A DNA stretch of 64,000 bases from Desulfosudis oleivorans. GTDB lineage: Bacteria > Desulfobacterota > Desulfobacteria > Desulfobacterales > SURF-7. The notes beneath the pieces were generated by a model. The model saw nothing but the letters and a program-made list of their open reading frames with translations, searched no databases and was not told the DNA's origin. This document shows, piece by piece, positions 9,217 to 17,519 of this stretch. How positions within the stretch are numbered: the first letter of the stretch is position 1; the number at the start of each line of letters is the position of its first letter. The stretch spans positions 124,001 to 188,000 of the forward strand of contig DYJC01000006.1 in assembly GCA_020723305.1 (NCBI GenBank), read 5' to 3'. A program made the position numbers and the translations under genes.

Positions 9217-9361
9217 TCAAACATATATCCTTATAACCACAATTATTCAAATAGTTAAATCCATCATAAGTAAAAAGCTAACAGCTATTATGGAAAAAAG
9301 GTAATAACATAGAGCAATAAAATCTATTTATTTCCGATAAATATGATATTTAACCTCTTAT

Positions 9362-9479
9362 ATGATAGACTTTCAGAAAATATTTTTTGACAATGAGGCG
9401 TGCGAGCAGCACCTGCATTAAACAAAGATGGGAAAGCGGCTTTAAATGTCCTAGTGCGAACTCGACAAGGCAAAGATAA
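9362..9479 (+). pseudogene. Relic of an IS1595-like transposase N-terminus
   Basis: From ATG 9362 the frame reads MIDFQKIFFDNEACEQHLH and stops at 9419. Shifted by one frame from 9417 it continues IKQRWESGFKCPSANS and stops at 9477. Together they match the start of IS1595/IS1016-type transposases: an acidic 'EEAC..yL' helix, then 'RW..GF.CP.C' of the zinc ribbon. The second Cys of CPxC is lost and nothing of the catalytic domain remains. Assignment rests on motif spacing only. Confidence 0.5.
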
Positions 9480-9489
9480 TTTAACTACC

Positions 9490-9603
9490 GTGTGTAAATC
9501 ACGAGTGTTTAAAATAATAAATATATTGTAATTGAATATTCAGTTATCTTGTATGGTTACAAATTAGACAGCATGATTTCAGCAACACTGATGATTTACA
9601 CAC
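9490..9603. mobile_element. 114-bp MITE with 20-bp inverted ends and 9-bp target duplication
   Basis: The left end GTGTGTAAATCACGAGTGTT (9490-9509) and the right end (9584-9603) are inverted copies with 18 of 20 matches. The element is flanked by TTAACTACC at 9481-9489 and 9604-9612. A 9-bp duplication is compatible with several IS families, including IS256-like ones; the parent element is not in the window. It lies 10 bp downstream of the transposase relic but seems a separate insertion. Confidence 0.88.
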
Positions 9604-9942
9604 TTAACTACCTTTTAACTTGACATAAAGCCAGCATATAATGGATAATATAGAACGAGTCACCAACAGGAATATTGATTTTTTTTTGGAATCATCAGTT
9701 AGAAAATTAGAAAATTTCAGCTATAAGTGCAATTCGGAATTACACCCGTACACTTTTTTATATGCTTTTTAATTATCAAAAACAAACTCAATGCGGATGA
9801 ACCTGAAAGTTTCAAACCACACTGTTGCCAGCTTAAAAAAAGTAATCAACTCGTATTAATTATAAAGAATAGGAAGTTAATATAAATATTCAACCTTGAC
9901 TTTTCTCTATTCCTTTTATTAAAAGGCTTGCTCGTTTTTCAG

Positions 9943-9961
9943 CTTGGCATATCTATTGCTG
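9943..9961 (+). promoter_or_regulatory. Sigma-54-like promoter for the beta-helix protein gene
   Basis: TTGGCATATCTATTGCT matches the -24/-12 consensus with GG at 9946-9947, exactly 10 bp, and GC at 9958-9959. The start codon at 10007 follows after AAGGGGG (9996-10002), implying a short leader of about 35 nt. Confidence 0.7.
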
Positions 9962-10006
9962 TGAGATATTGCTTCATATACATTATTTTTTTATCAAGGG
10001 GGCTTT

Positions 10007-11491
10007 ATGAAATTTAAGAATATAAACATTCTCACTGCATGCATTTTGATGATGAGTGCTGGAAATGTTTTTGGTGCAACATTCTATGTTGCACCAAATG
10101 GGATTAACAGTAACAATGGCACAACAATTACCGAACCATGGAGAACGCTCAGTTATGCAGAATCAAAACTGTCCGCAGGTGATACGGTTATTGTAAGAGG
10201 TGGAACATATAATGAGTATTTTACTATTGATGTTGCAAATACAACTTTTAAAAAATACCCCGGCGAATCTGTTATTATTGATGGAGCTTGGCAACTTCCA
10301 GCAAGTGCTCATGTTTTAACGTCAAATTCCCTAGCTTACCGTGGCATGATTGACATTTCAGCAACGGGTGTTACGATTGACGGCTTTGAAATCATGCAGT
10401 CGAACGGTAGGGGTATTTCAATAAACGGTAATAACGCAACGATTAAAAATTGTAAGATTCATGATGTGGATAGGCAATGTATAGCTGTTTTAGCAGACAA
10501 TTTTATAATTGAAGATTCTGAAATATATCGTGGGGCTGGCATCGTACAATATTGCTCAACTCCATATAGTGCGTCCGTTTGCAGGTCGGACGGCTATGGA
10601 GATCCTTCAACCATCATTGTTCGTCATGCCAGTGGTGGAATAATTCGGCGATGTAAAATATACGATTCTTACAACGAAGGCCTGAATATTGATAATTTTT
10701 CTAATCAGGTAACAGTTGAATATTGTGAGATTTATGGAAATGGAAAGATACAATTATATATTATTTCATGTGATAATGTAACTGCAAGATATAATTTGAT
10801 TTATGGAGTAGACATTAATTCCAATGGAAAACCAGGATATGGATCAGGTATTTATCTCAATAATGAAGCACAATGGTCGAAAGCAGACTCTGCCAATTTT
10901 TATCTCTACGGTAATTTTATAGCCAATACATCAACCAATATGCTGATTGCAGGATCAACAGGACGTACCGTCACCAATGTCTTGGCTTATAATAACACTC
11001 TGGTTTCAGGCAGAACATACAATTTCATGTGCAATTCAGGAACAGGATCAGGTCATGTATTAAAAAACAATATTGTTTGGGGGGGACTTACCTCTGCCCC
11101 TGCTTCACTTGTCACAGCGGATAGCAACCTTTGGTCTACAGCTCCTGTCAGCAATTTAAGAGGAGGTAATGACCCAGCTTATGCTATTCCATTGTTAGCA
11201 AAGGAAAGTGGTTGGAACAACATCACAACGCTTTCTCTTGGTGATTTTGCTTTGAAACCGGAATCTCCAGCGATTGATTCGGGTGATAGCTCGATTGGGC
11301 AGACCTATGATGACATCCTGGATGTAGAGCAGTCATCCTCGTTTCCGGCATCTTCAACTTTGCTCGACCAAGATGCACATGGTTTAGGATGGGAAATCGG
11401 GGCTGATATTTACTCATCATTTTCAAGCAATGGCCAAGCATCAACACCCCCAGCTCCTCCTTCGAACCTTACAATAAATGCTTTAGATTAA
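10007..11491 (+). CDS. Secreted right-handed parallel beta-helix protein (DUF1565-like)
   Basis: A signal peptide (MKFKNINILTACILMMSAGNVFGA) precedes TFYVAPNGINSNNGTT, the usual start of DUF1565/pectate-lyase-type beta-helices. Repeated short rungs (such as GVTIDGFEIMQSNGRGISINGNNATIKNC) continue to about residue 350. The C-terminus is PPAPPSNLTINALD, a Pro-rich linker and the beginning of what looks like a fibronectin or anchor domain. The protein then stops, and no PEP-CTERM, lipobox or transmembrane anchor is present. Such proteins bind or cleave polysaccharides; no catalytic residues can be assigned. It has its own sigma-54-like promoter and a strong terminator. Confidence 0.85.
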   Translation: MKFKNINILTACILMMSAGNVFGATFYVAPNGINSNNGTTITEPWRTLSYAESKLSAGDTVIVRGGTYNEYFTIDVANTTFKKYPGESVIIDGAWQLPASAHVLTSNSLAYRGMIDISATGVTIDGFEIMQSNGRGISINGNNATIKNCKIHDVDRQCIAVLADNFIIEDSEIYRGAGIVQYCSTPYSASVCRSDGYGDPSTIIVRHASGGIIRRCKIYDSYNEGLNIDNFSNQVTVEYCEIYGNGKIQLYIISCDNVTARYNLIYGVDINSNGKPGYGSGIYLNNEAQWSKADSANFYLYGNFIANTSTNMLIAGSTGRTVTNVLAYNNTLVSGRTYNFMCNSGTGSGHVLKNNIVWGGLTSAPASLVTADSNLWSTAPVSNLRGGNDPAYAIPLLAKESGWNNITTLSLGDFALKPESPAIDSGDSSIGQTYDDILDVEQSSSFPASSTLLDQDAHGLGWEIGADIYSSFSSNGQASTPPAPPSNLTINALD

Positions 11492-11516
11492 ACTTTCTAA
11501 AAGGATTCTAATCAAA

Positions 11517-11558
11517 AGAGGGTAATGATGAACACAAAATCATTACCCTCTAAGTTTT
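11517..11558 (+). terminator. Rho-independent terminator of the beta-helix gene
   Basis: A perfect 13-bp stem (AGAGGGTAATGAT with ATCATTACCCTCT) has a 9-nt loop and is followed by AAGTTTT. It begins 25 bp after the stop codon. It may also end leftward transcription from the sulfotransferase side, but the T-run favours the plus strand. Confidence 0.88.
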
Positions 11559-11735
11559 AATAATAATCATTATACTTCGATGCAATCTTTTTCCAGCTAT
11601 GATTTTTCTCCATTGTTATTCTGGCGTTCTCACCCATACCCCACGGCTTTATTACAATTCTTTATTACAGTATTTATTTGTTCAACGATATCAGTAGAGC
11701 AATGTGTGCACATAAAAAGGATAGATTTTACAAAC
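11557..11735 (-). pseudogene. Frameshifted C-terminal relic of a GT4 glycosyltransferase
   Basis: Reading leftwards, one frame gives STDIVEQINTVIKNCNKAVG and then stops. The next frame continues MGENARITMEKNHSWKKIASKY and ends at TAA 11557. This is the standard GT4 tail: a helix with 'I...I..N', 'MGENAR', then 'SW.KIA..Y'. A frameshift near 11636 separates the halves and the rest of the enzyme is missing. It lies downstream of the sulfotransferase and butts against the plus-strand terminator, so the end of the operon looks deleted. Confidence 0.6.
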
Positions 11736-11776
11736 TGTTACAGACTCATTTACCGGGATATTACTGTACATTGTTA

Positions 11777-12718
11777 TCAGTATCCCAACTGCTGGTTAAT
11801 ATCACCGGCATGTTTTTCAAAGTATTCAAGATCAGACTTTTTCAATTTGGTTTTCCAGGAATTATCAGCCCTTATTTCAGAGGATTTCAAAAAACGCATA
11901 TCATTGCCATTTGTGATGTGGTGGGTATGGTTTGCGAAATCCAACATACCTTCTTCGAATTGCAGATTTAGAAAAGAACATATGCGTTTGATTTCCGATG
12001 ATGGATCTTTGACTATATCTTCATATTTCACTTTTATCAGATGTTTTTCATCCATAACCGCATCAAACAGCCGGATTGCGCGCGAGTAGTATTTTTTCCA
12101 TCCTTTTACTGCTTTGTTGCGAGAATAATTTCTTTTAATATTTGAATATGCAACGCCTCTTCCATCTCTGGTCAATAAAATTATTCGCACGTTTTCGGGT
12201 TTTCTTTTATAAATCCCTGTAGCACCAATATATGACTTGGACGAATCGACAATCATCTGACAACCGAGTTGAGATCTTACAGTATCATATATCATGAAAG
12301 TATGGTCGATGCTTTCATACACTTTCGCTAATAGAGGATTCAGCAGTTTCATTTTATATTTTAATGAAAGATATTGAGCCCCTCTCAAATATTTTCGATG
12401 AATTTTATAATGGGTAGTAGTATGAATTTTATCTTTGATAACTTGCGGGCTTGGGAATCCCATATTGAGTGCATAAGGTGATGATAAAATATCAACAGCT
12501 AATTTCTTGCCGGCTGTTTGAATAACATTTTTCCAGACAGGACATCCTCTGACAGTTTCTCCACAAGTACAGGCGGTATTCAGGGAAATATTTTTGGAAA
12601 GATGTTCAATCTCACCCAGTGACTCTATCTGTGAATGTGAACCGAGCACCAGGTCTAAAAGTGTTGATCCTGAATGTCCTGCTGAGCATATGTATACATA
12701 TTTTATTGAATTATTCAT
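11777..12718 (-). CDS. Sulfotransferase family protein
   Basis: Likely transfers sulfate from PAPS to a glycan. The 5'-phosphosulfate loop is YICSAGHSGSTLLD close to the N-terminus. The 3'-phosphate motif is RIILLTRDGRGVAYS in the middle. Cys-rich CTCGETVRGCP near residue 45-60 is unusual for this fold and could be structural. The start ATG 12718 puts the PAPS loop about 10 residues in; an upstream start at 12766 would overlap the polymerase gene by 29 bp. It is the last intact gene of the leftward glycosyltransferase cluster. Confidence 0.85.
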   Translation of the reverse strand: MNNSIKYVYICSAGHSGSTLLDLVLGSHSQIESLGEIEHLSKNISLNTACTCGETVRGCPVWKNVIQTAGKKLAVDILSSPYALNMGFPSPQVIKDKIHTTTHYKIHRKYLRGAQYLSLKYKMKLLNPLLAKVYESIDHTFMIYDTVRSQLGCQMIVDSSKSYIGATGIYKRKPENVRIILLTRDGRGVAYSNIKRNYSRNKAVKGWKKYYSRAIRLFDAVMDEKHLIKVKYEDIVKDPSSEIKRICSFLNLQFEEGMLDFANHTHHITNGNDMRFLKSSEIRADNSWKTKLKKSDLEYFEKHAGDINQQLGY

Positions 12719-12737
12719 AACAATATAAAATGCGACT

Positions 12738-13997
12738 TTAAATCTTTTGAAATCGTTTACTGACAAGAAAACCGGAAAAATACCAGAACAAATAGTTTAG
12801 GACATTAAACAACAACATATTTTTATAAACAAGCGAAGCAAAAATAATGACAATAACCGCAGACCATCCTATTGAAAAATATCCTGTAATATTATTCTGT
12901 TCTCTGAGATCAAGTGCATCTCTAAACAATAAATATAAAAAGAGAATGTAAACAATGGTGCCTGAGAAACCCATTTCCCATAGAAGGTTTGTGATCGAAA
13001 GCATTTGAGCTTTGTACTTATCATCCTGAGGTTGACTGATTCCATTCGATTTTATATACAAGCTTTGGACACTTCCAACACCATATCCAAAAGCAAATTG
13101 CAAAGGAGATTTTGATATGTTCTCAAAAGCGATAATGATCGAATCCCCTCTTCGAATCTTCTTGGAATCTGATGTGTCTCTGTAAAAATAGGAAATCATT
13201 GTTTCCTTATCGGAGAAAAATTCCAGAAGTGTAATTTTTTTTTCCGTATCAGCCAGGCGATCATAAACTGATAGGAATGCAGTAAAAAAAAGAATACACA
13301 CCAAGGATAGAAAAATAAAAATTTTTATTTTAGGCCTATTGCTTTTTTCCAATAAAAAATATGGTATGAAAAAGGCGAATGGGAGTAGTATATATGTTCC
13401 TTTTGTCTCATTCAGGGTTGTTGGGAAAAAGAAAAAAATAATCACCAGGAAAAACCATTTTGAATGGATTTGTTTTTTTAAAAAGAATCCGATAACTACT
13501 GCCATTGAACATATCAAGGTTATCGATAAAATAGAGGATATTTCCAATGTCCCACTGATCGGATCTCCGGAAGGAATACCCTTGAATTGAACGAATCTCT
13601 GATAGACAACAATTGGAAACTGTATCATTAAAAAAGGAAGTAAAATCAACAACTGATTTTTTAACTGATGATCAGAAAAATCATATACAGCCGGTAGTAG
13701 AAAAAAAGGCAGTGTTTTAAAATAAAACCGCAGTCCAATAACAAGTTCTTTTGGAGAGATCTCATTTAAAAGATACCCGATCAGGACAATAAATAATTGG
13801 ATAAAAATCAGGAGAGCGTACTTTCTATGAAGCTTGATTGATTTTATGAATGACAGCCTCATAAAAACGATCACATAAGCGATGATTGAAAGCAGCTCCG
13901 GAATCCATGTGACTGCCCTGGGGACTATGCCTATGCCTGAATGAAAATAATCCAGAAAAAAAACAGAGAAAAAAAGTAAATATAATAGATAGTTCAT
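12738..13997 (-). CDS. O-antigen polymerase/ligase-like membrane protein (Wzy-like)
   Basis: Polytopic inner-membrane protein (419 aa) with about ten or more hydrophobic helices. A large periplasmic loop lies in the second half (about residues 235-320, including GDSIIIAFENISKSPLQFAFGYGVGS), the pattern of Wzy/WaaL proteins. The FGYGVGS region and following helices resemble the Wzy_C (O-antigen ligase) family. It is probably the polymerase of the repeat unit assembled by the adjacent glycosyltransferases. A second ligase-type protein occurs at 46838-48151. Confidence 0.8.
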   Translation of the reverse strand: MNYLLYLLFFSVFFLDYFHSGIGIVPRAVTWIPELLSIIAYVIVFMRLSFIKSIKLHRKYALLIFIQLFIVLIGYLLNEISPKELVIGLRFYFKTLPFFLLPAVYDFSDHQLKNQLLILLPFLMIQFPIVVYQRFVQFKGIPSGDPISGTLEISSILSITLICSMAVVIGFFLKKQIHSKWFFLVIIFFFFPTTLNETKGTYILLPFAFFIPYFLLEKSNRPKIKIFIFLSLVCILFFTAFLSVYDRLADTEKKITLLEFFSDKETMISYFYRDTSDSKKIRRGDSIIIAFENISKSPLQFAFGYGVGSVQSLYIKSNGISQPQDDKYKAQMLSITNLLWEMGFSGTIVYILFLYLLFRDALDLREQNNITGYFSIGWSAVIVIIFASLVYKNMLLFNVLNYLFWYFSGFLVSKRFQKI

Positions 13998-14032
13998 AAT
14001 TTGTGGATCAATAATTACATGTGCTAAAAGTG

Positions 14033-15145
14033 TCAGGAATCCAAAATTGTTATTAATGAATCTATATTTTTGTCTGAATGAACATTGAATGCATATTGCT
14101 GGGCATTTTCTCCCATTTCTTCTCTTAATGTTGAATTCTTAATTAACAAGTCAACCTGTCTTAACATCTCTTCATAGCTGCCTGCTGAATAGAATCCGAT
14201 TTTTCTGTCATCAAAAACCCCATCAGGGTTGCAGGCAAGACTGATAACCGGCACTTTTCTCATCCATGCCTGAATAAATGTATTTGGAAAGCCTTCATAT
14301 AAACTTGTATTCACAAAAATGTGAGCCCCGGACAGAAGCCTGTTAACTTCTTCTATTTTTTGACCTCCCAGGTATTCCAGACATGTAACTTTACCGATTC
14401 GATCTTCAAGAGACTTTTGCCACGCTGATTCGGATGATGAAGGTTCACCAACCATGATACACTGAATGTTTTCATGGATTTTTAACAAATCCTCAGACAA
14501 CCGGATAAACTGTTCAGGCTGTTTCCAGGCTTTAAAGTTTGCAACCCATAAGATTTTTATTGGATTATATTTGATAATTGTCTCTTTTGGCAAGGGATGA
14601 AAATTCCGGATAACAGCAAAAGCATCTTTATTAAAATATTGTTTTAAATAAACACCCTGCTGTTTTGTTTGCGCAACGATTTGCGCGCAGTTATTAATTC
14701 CATATTCCAGATACTTCTGATTAACATACCGGAAAAAATATAATAGTGAAATCCGATTCCGAAATGGCTGAACATCCAAATCATGAGCAATATGCCATAC
14801 CATTTTACAACTATTTTTTTTTGCATAAAATGCTGCGATGCCGGTATAAGCGCATCCAACCCTTTGATATATGATATCCGGCTTGATTTGTTTGAGCAAC
14901 CGCAGCAGGCTGAATGTATCAATAAAAAAACCAAACTTGACAACTCCCGGCAAGGATGAAATTTGAATCAGTTTGTGACCGGTAGGCTGGAAAGAACTGT
15001 CACAATTCCTTGTTAAAAAATAAATATCAAAGTGATCCAATGTAGAAAGCTTTTCAATAAGGCATTTCACCTGATACTGTGATCCTCCCATACGTTTTGA
15101 CCAATGGGTTGGAACAATAATACAAATTGTTTTTTTATTCTTCAT
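14033..15145 (-). CDS. GT4-family glycosyltransferase
   Basis: GT-B fold retaining glycosyltransferase (370 aa). The N-terminus CIIVPTHWSKRMGGSQYQVKCL has the acceptor-side Gly-rich loop. The C-terminal nucleotide-sugar domain includes ILWVANFKAWKQPEQFI and the E-x7-E region YEGFPNTFIQAW near residue 285. The tail MGENAQQYAF is typical of GT4. It lies between the polymerase gene and another GT4 gene in the same operon. Donor and acceptor cannot be predicted. Confidence 0.88.
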   Translation of the reverse strand: MKNKKTICIIVPTHWSKRMGGSQYQVKCLIEKLSTLDHFDIYFLTRNCDSSFQPTGHKLIQISSLPGVVKFGFFIDTFSLLRLLKQIKPDIIYQRVGCAYTGIAAFYAKKNSCKMVWHIAHDLDVQPFRNRISLLYFFRYVNQKYLEYGINNCAQIVAQTKQQGVYLKQYFNKDAFAVIRNFHPLPKETIIKYNPIKILWVANFKAWKQPEQFIRLSEDLLKIHENIQCIMVGEPSSSESAWQKSLEDRIGKVTCLEYLGGQKIEEVNRLLSGAHIFVNTSLYEGFPNTFIQAWMRKVPVISLACNPDGVFDDRKIGFYSAGSYEEMLRQVDLLIKNSTLREEMGENAQQYAFNVHSDKNIDSLITILDS

Positions 15146-15184
15146 TACCAGGAATCTTACATGTCTAAATGATATTTTATTATT

Positions 15185-16402
15185 CTAAATCCGCAATAGC
15201 TTGGTTTCCACCATATCCGCTATACGATCATAACATCTGTGTTGTTCAACATACTTCCTTCCTCTTATTCCCATATCCTGTGCTTCTTCCGGATGATTGA
15301 AAAGATAAAGGATTGCGTCTGCAAATGCTTTTTCATCATAAGAGACGCATATCCCTGCCTTGCTCTCCGATAAAACAGCGCTTTGCTCCGGGTGGTCATT
15401 TGCCACTACTGCTTTTCCCATTGCCATATATTCGATCATTTTTGTTGGTGATGTTGAATTTAAAATTGGTGTTGGAAAATATGGTGATACACAAACATCA
15501 GAGTTCTTGACATATCTCCAGGCGTCTTCTTGCGGAAGTTTTCCCGTAAAAGAAATGGAATCTTCTAAACCAAGGGTTTTGGCTTCATTTTTTAAAAACA
15601 GATCATCAGATACATCCTCTCCTCCTCCTACAAAGATCAACCTTGCGTTTCGGAACTGTTTTAACAACAGAGAAAATGCACGAATTACAAACTCTAACCT
15701 CCTTGTTCTATCCAGTGTACCCAGATAAAGAATGATCTTCTCATTATTTTGGGCAACTTCTTTTCTGTTATAGCCAAAAAAAGGAACTCTATTAATTGAA
15801 ACCCCCATCGGAACAGAAGTCATCTTTTCTGCTGCAATTCCTTCGGCTGCTATATCTTTTTTCATCTGTTCGCTTTGAACAAATGTATGATGATAAATCT
15901 TTAAAATGATATTGTATAATAAAAATTTCGTGATATAGCTCCGAATCAGATACAAAAAAGGGTATCTTGCTGTTCCTTCCTTTGCGGCCAGATAATAGGC
16001 CTCGGGAAATGGATAGGAAAGCCAGTATATAAGTCTGACTTTATAGAGCCTTGAAGCGATTATTGCCAATAATGCTGCAAAAAATACGTCCTTTATTATT
16101 ATAAAATCATAATTGTTTTTCTTGACCAGATTGAGCAGCCTTGTATCATTAAGGAATCTAAATATATTCTTTTTTAATCTTGAAACAAAAGACTCTCCGT
16201 TATCTGTTTCTCCAAGATAGACATTACTTTTTCCCCATTTTACTACACTTGATCTCTCAATTGTTTCCTCAGATTGAAGCAGCCAGTCAATTTTATGTCC
16301 ACGGGAAATCATCTTTTCATGAAAAAGCACTGAAACATCGACTCTTGAGGGCGGATATTTATCCTGAGCCACAAATAATAATTTTAGTTTATTTTTAATC
16401 AT
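15185..16402 (-). CDS. GT4-family glycosyltransferase
   Basis: GT-B glycosyltransferase (405 aa). The C-terminal half shows ILYLGTLDRTRRLEFVIRAF near residue 225 and the donor-binding region NSTSPTKMIEYMAMGKAVVA, followed by a helix ending in GRKYVEQHRCYDRIA. The N-terminal domain begins LKLLFVAQDKYPPSRVDV and has a hydrophobic segment around residues 105-130, which may associate with the membrane. Position in the operon indicates addition of one sugar to the repeat unit. Confidence 0.88.
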   Translation of the reverse strand: MIKNKLKLLFVAQDKYPPSRVDVSVLFHEKMISRGHKIDWLLQSEETIERSSVVKWGKSNVYLGETDNGESFVSRLKKNIFRFLNDTRLLNLVKKNNYDFIIIKDVFFAALLAIIASRLYKVRLIYWLSYPFPEAYYLAAKEGTARYPFLYLIRSYITKFLLYNIILKIYHHTFVQSEQMKKDIAAEGIAAEKMTSVPMGVSINRVPFFGYNRKEVAQNNEKIILYLGTLDRTRRLEFVIRAFSLLLKQFRNARLIFVGGGEDVSDDLFLKNEAKTLGLEDSISFTGKLPQEDAWRYVKNSDVCVSPYFPTPILNSTSPTKMIEYMAMGKAVVANDHPEQSAVLSESKAGICVSYDEKAFADAILYLFNHPEEAQDMGIRGRKYVEQHRCYDRIADMVETKLLRI

Positions 16403-16439
16403 TGATGGAATAATTTTTTAGAGCAGGAGTAGAGATACT

Positions 16440-17363
16440 CTATGAATGATCCGTTATTCTTTGAGTTTGCTGGTAAACAGGCATGCATATTTTTTCAATA
16501 GCGTCCCGCTCTCTTGCCGATAATGTTTTATGTTTAAAAAGCTTTGTATCAGATATCTGGTCTGCATATTCATTTTGATAAGGCAGATTGATGAATTGAT
16601 AAACCTCAGGAAGAATAGCAGACCGATTCTTTACAAGATTTTCATAATCGATAATCATCAGCCGATTTGTCTTTATCCCTTCCTTTAATGCGAAAACCTG
16701 ACTTGTTTTGGCATTATATGAAAAGCATGCCTTTTCTAATCTGCTTATTCTTCTTCTATTCCCTGAAGCAGATTGGTTCATATTATTTATTGCTTGAACG
16801 CCACAGAACTGAAACAACTCATTCAATGCAAAATCTTCCCAGTTATACAGCATCGAGTATACAACCGAATATGGATTTCTCAGAACCCAAATCAGCTTGT
16901 GTCCCATATCCCCATGGAGTAAGTCATAATATTCATTCACGCACTCGTTGACATAAGTAGTTTGAAAGCAGTGCCTCCCATCCGACTGATATGGTCTGAT
17001 CCCGGACAGTATCAATGCAGCATCCAGCTCATCATCCAACTCTGTCCAGAAATTCACCATTCCTTCACTTTGGGTAATAATTCTGGAGAGCATTGTGGTT
17101 CCGGATCGTTGACAGCCAGCTATCAGTATTGACTGCGGATAACTGTTCAGTTTCAAAAGAAGCGGCTTGTTCTTTTTACGGACTTTTTCAGAAAAACTTC
17201 TCCAGTTATTGATTTGATAATACAGATCATCATCACCTGCCCCTTTCTTATTACGAGTCTTAAAGTGAATTTCTATCTTGTCTTTAAACCCGATCAGATT
17301 GCTTTTTACTTTTTTGTATAAATAATTAATATGCTTATTTGATTTTAACAAATTTACTCCCAT
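16440..17363 (-). CDS. Sulfotransferase family protein
   Basis: PAPS-dependent sulfotransferase fold. The 5'-phosphosulfate loop is SILIAGCQRSGTTMLSRII near residue 80, and the 3'-phosphate motif is HKLIWVLRNPYSVVYSM. A basic N-terminal extension of about 70 residues (LYKKVKSNLIGFKDKIEIHF) precedes the domain. The longer frame would need a TTG at 17378. ATG 17363, 4 bp past the stop of a small upstream frame, is preferred. This is the second of three sulfotransferases in the operon, arguing for a multiply sulfated glycan. Confidence 0.87.
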   Translation of the reverse strand: MGVNLLKSNKHINYLYKKVKSNLIGFKDKIEIHFKTRNKKGAGDDDLYYQINNWRSFSEKVRKKNKPLLLKLNSYPQSILIAGCQRSGTTMLSRIITQSEGMVNFWTELDDELDAALILSGIRPYQSDGRHCFQTTYVNECVNEYYDLLHGDMGHKLIWVLRNPYSVVYSMLYNWEDFALNELFQFCGVQAINNMNQSASGNRRRISRLEKACFSYNAKTSQVFALKEGIKTNRLMIIDYENLVKNRSAILPEVYQFINLPYQNEYADQISDTKLFKHKTLSARERDAIEKICMPVYQQTQRITDHS

Positions 17364-17367
17364 GATT

Positions 17368-17511
17368 TTAAAATTCAAAAAAGGGTTTATTGCGACCTGA
17401 AAGGTTTCTCTTTTTATTCCTTAGAGATGTATGAATAAATTGAAATACTTTATGATAACAAAAAGAAATATCTCTGTAGACCGGCCATAGCCATCTGCTG
17501 TCATTCAGCAT
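17368..17511 (-). CDS. Small ORF between two sulfotransferase genes (47 aa)
   Basis: An ATG at 17511, 8 bp after the stop of the upstream sulfotransferase, opens a 47-codon frame (MLNDSRWLWPVYRDISFC...) ending at TAA 17368, 4 bp before the next sulfotransferase start. It is Trp/Arg/Lys-rich and fills the gap exactly, with spacing on both sides like the other genes of the operon. No family is recognised. It could be a real small protein or the frameshifted N-terminus of the following sulfotransferase. Confidence 0.35.
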   Translation of the reverse strand: MLNDSRWLWPVYRDISFCYHKVFQFIHTSLRNKKRNLSGRNKPFFEF

Positions 17512-17519
17512 ATCTTTTT

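Larger units (their letters stand above)
8957..10006. other. Non-coding divergent region with relic and MITE
   Basis: About 1 kb of AT-rich DNA separates the leftward rfbF operon from the rightward beta-helix gene. It contains a sigma-54-like site for each direction, a decayed transposase N-terminus and a complete 114-bp MITE. No intact gene is seen on either strand. Confidence 0.8.

Noticed and set aside
9104-9268. Open stretch on the minus strand ending ...RYMAFHDS
   Set aside because: It has no plausible start, an upstream stop and overlaps the sigma-54-like site. No family is recognised, so chance openness is as likely.
9381-9480. Cyclic-di-GMP riboswitch in the long leader
   Set aside because: GCAAAG-like words occur, but no paired helices in the expected order are visible; the segment is better explained by a transposase relic.
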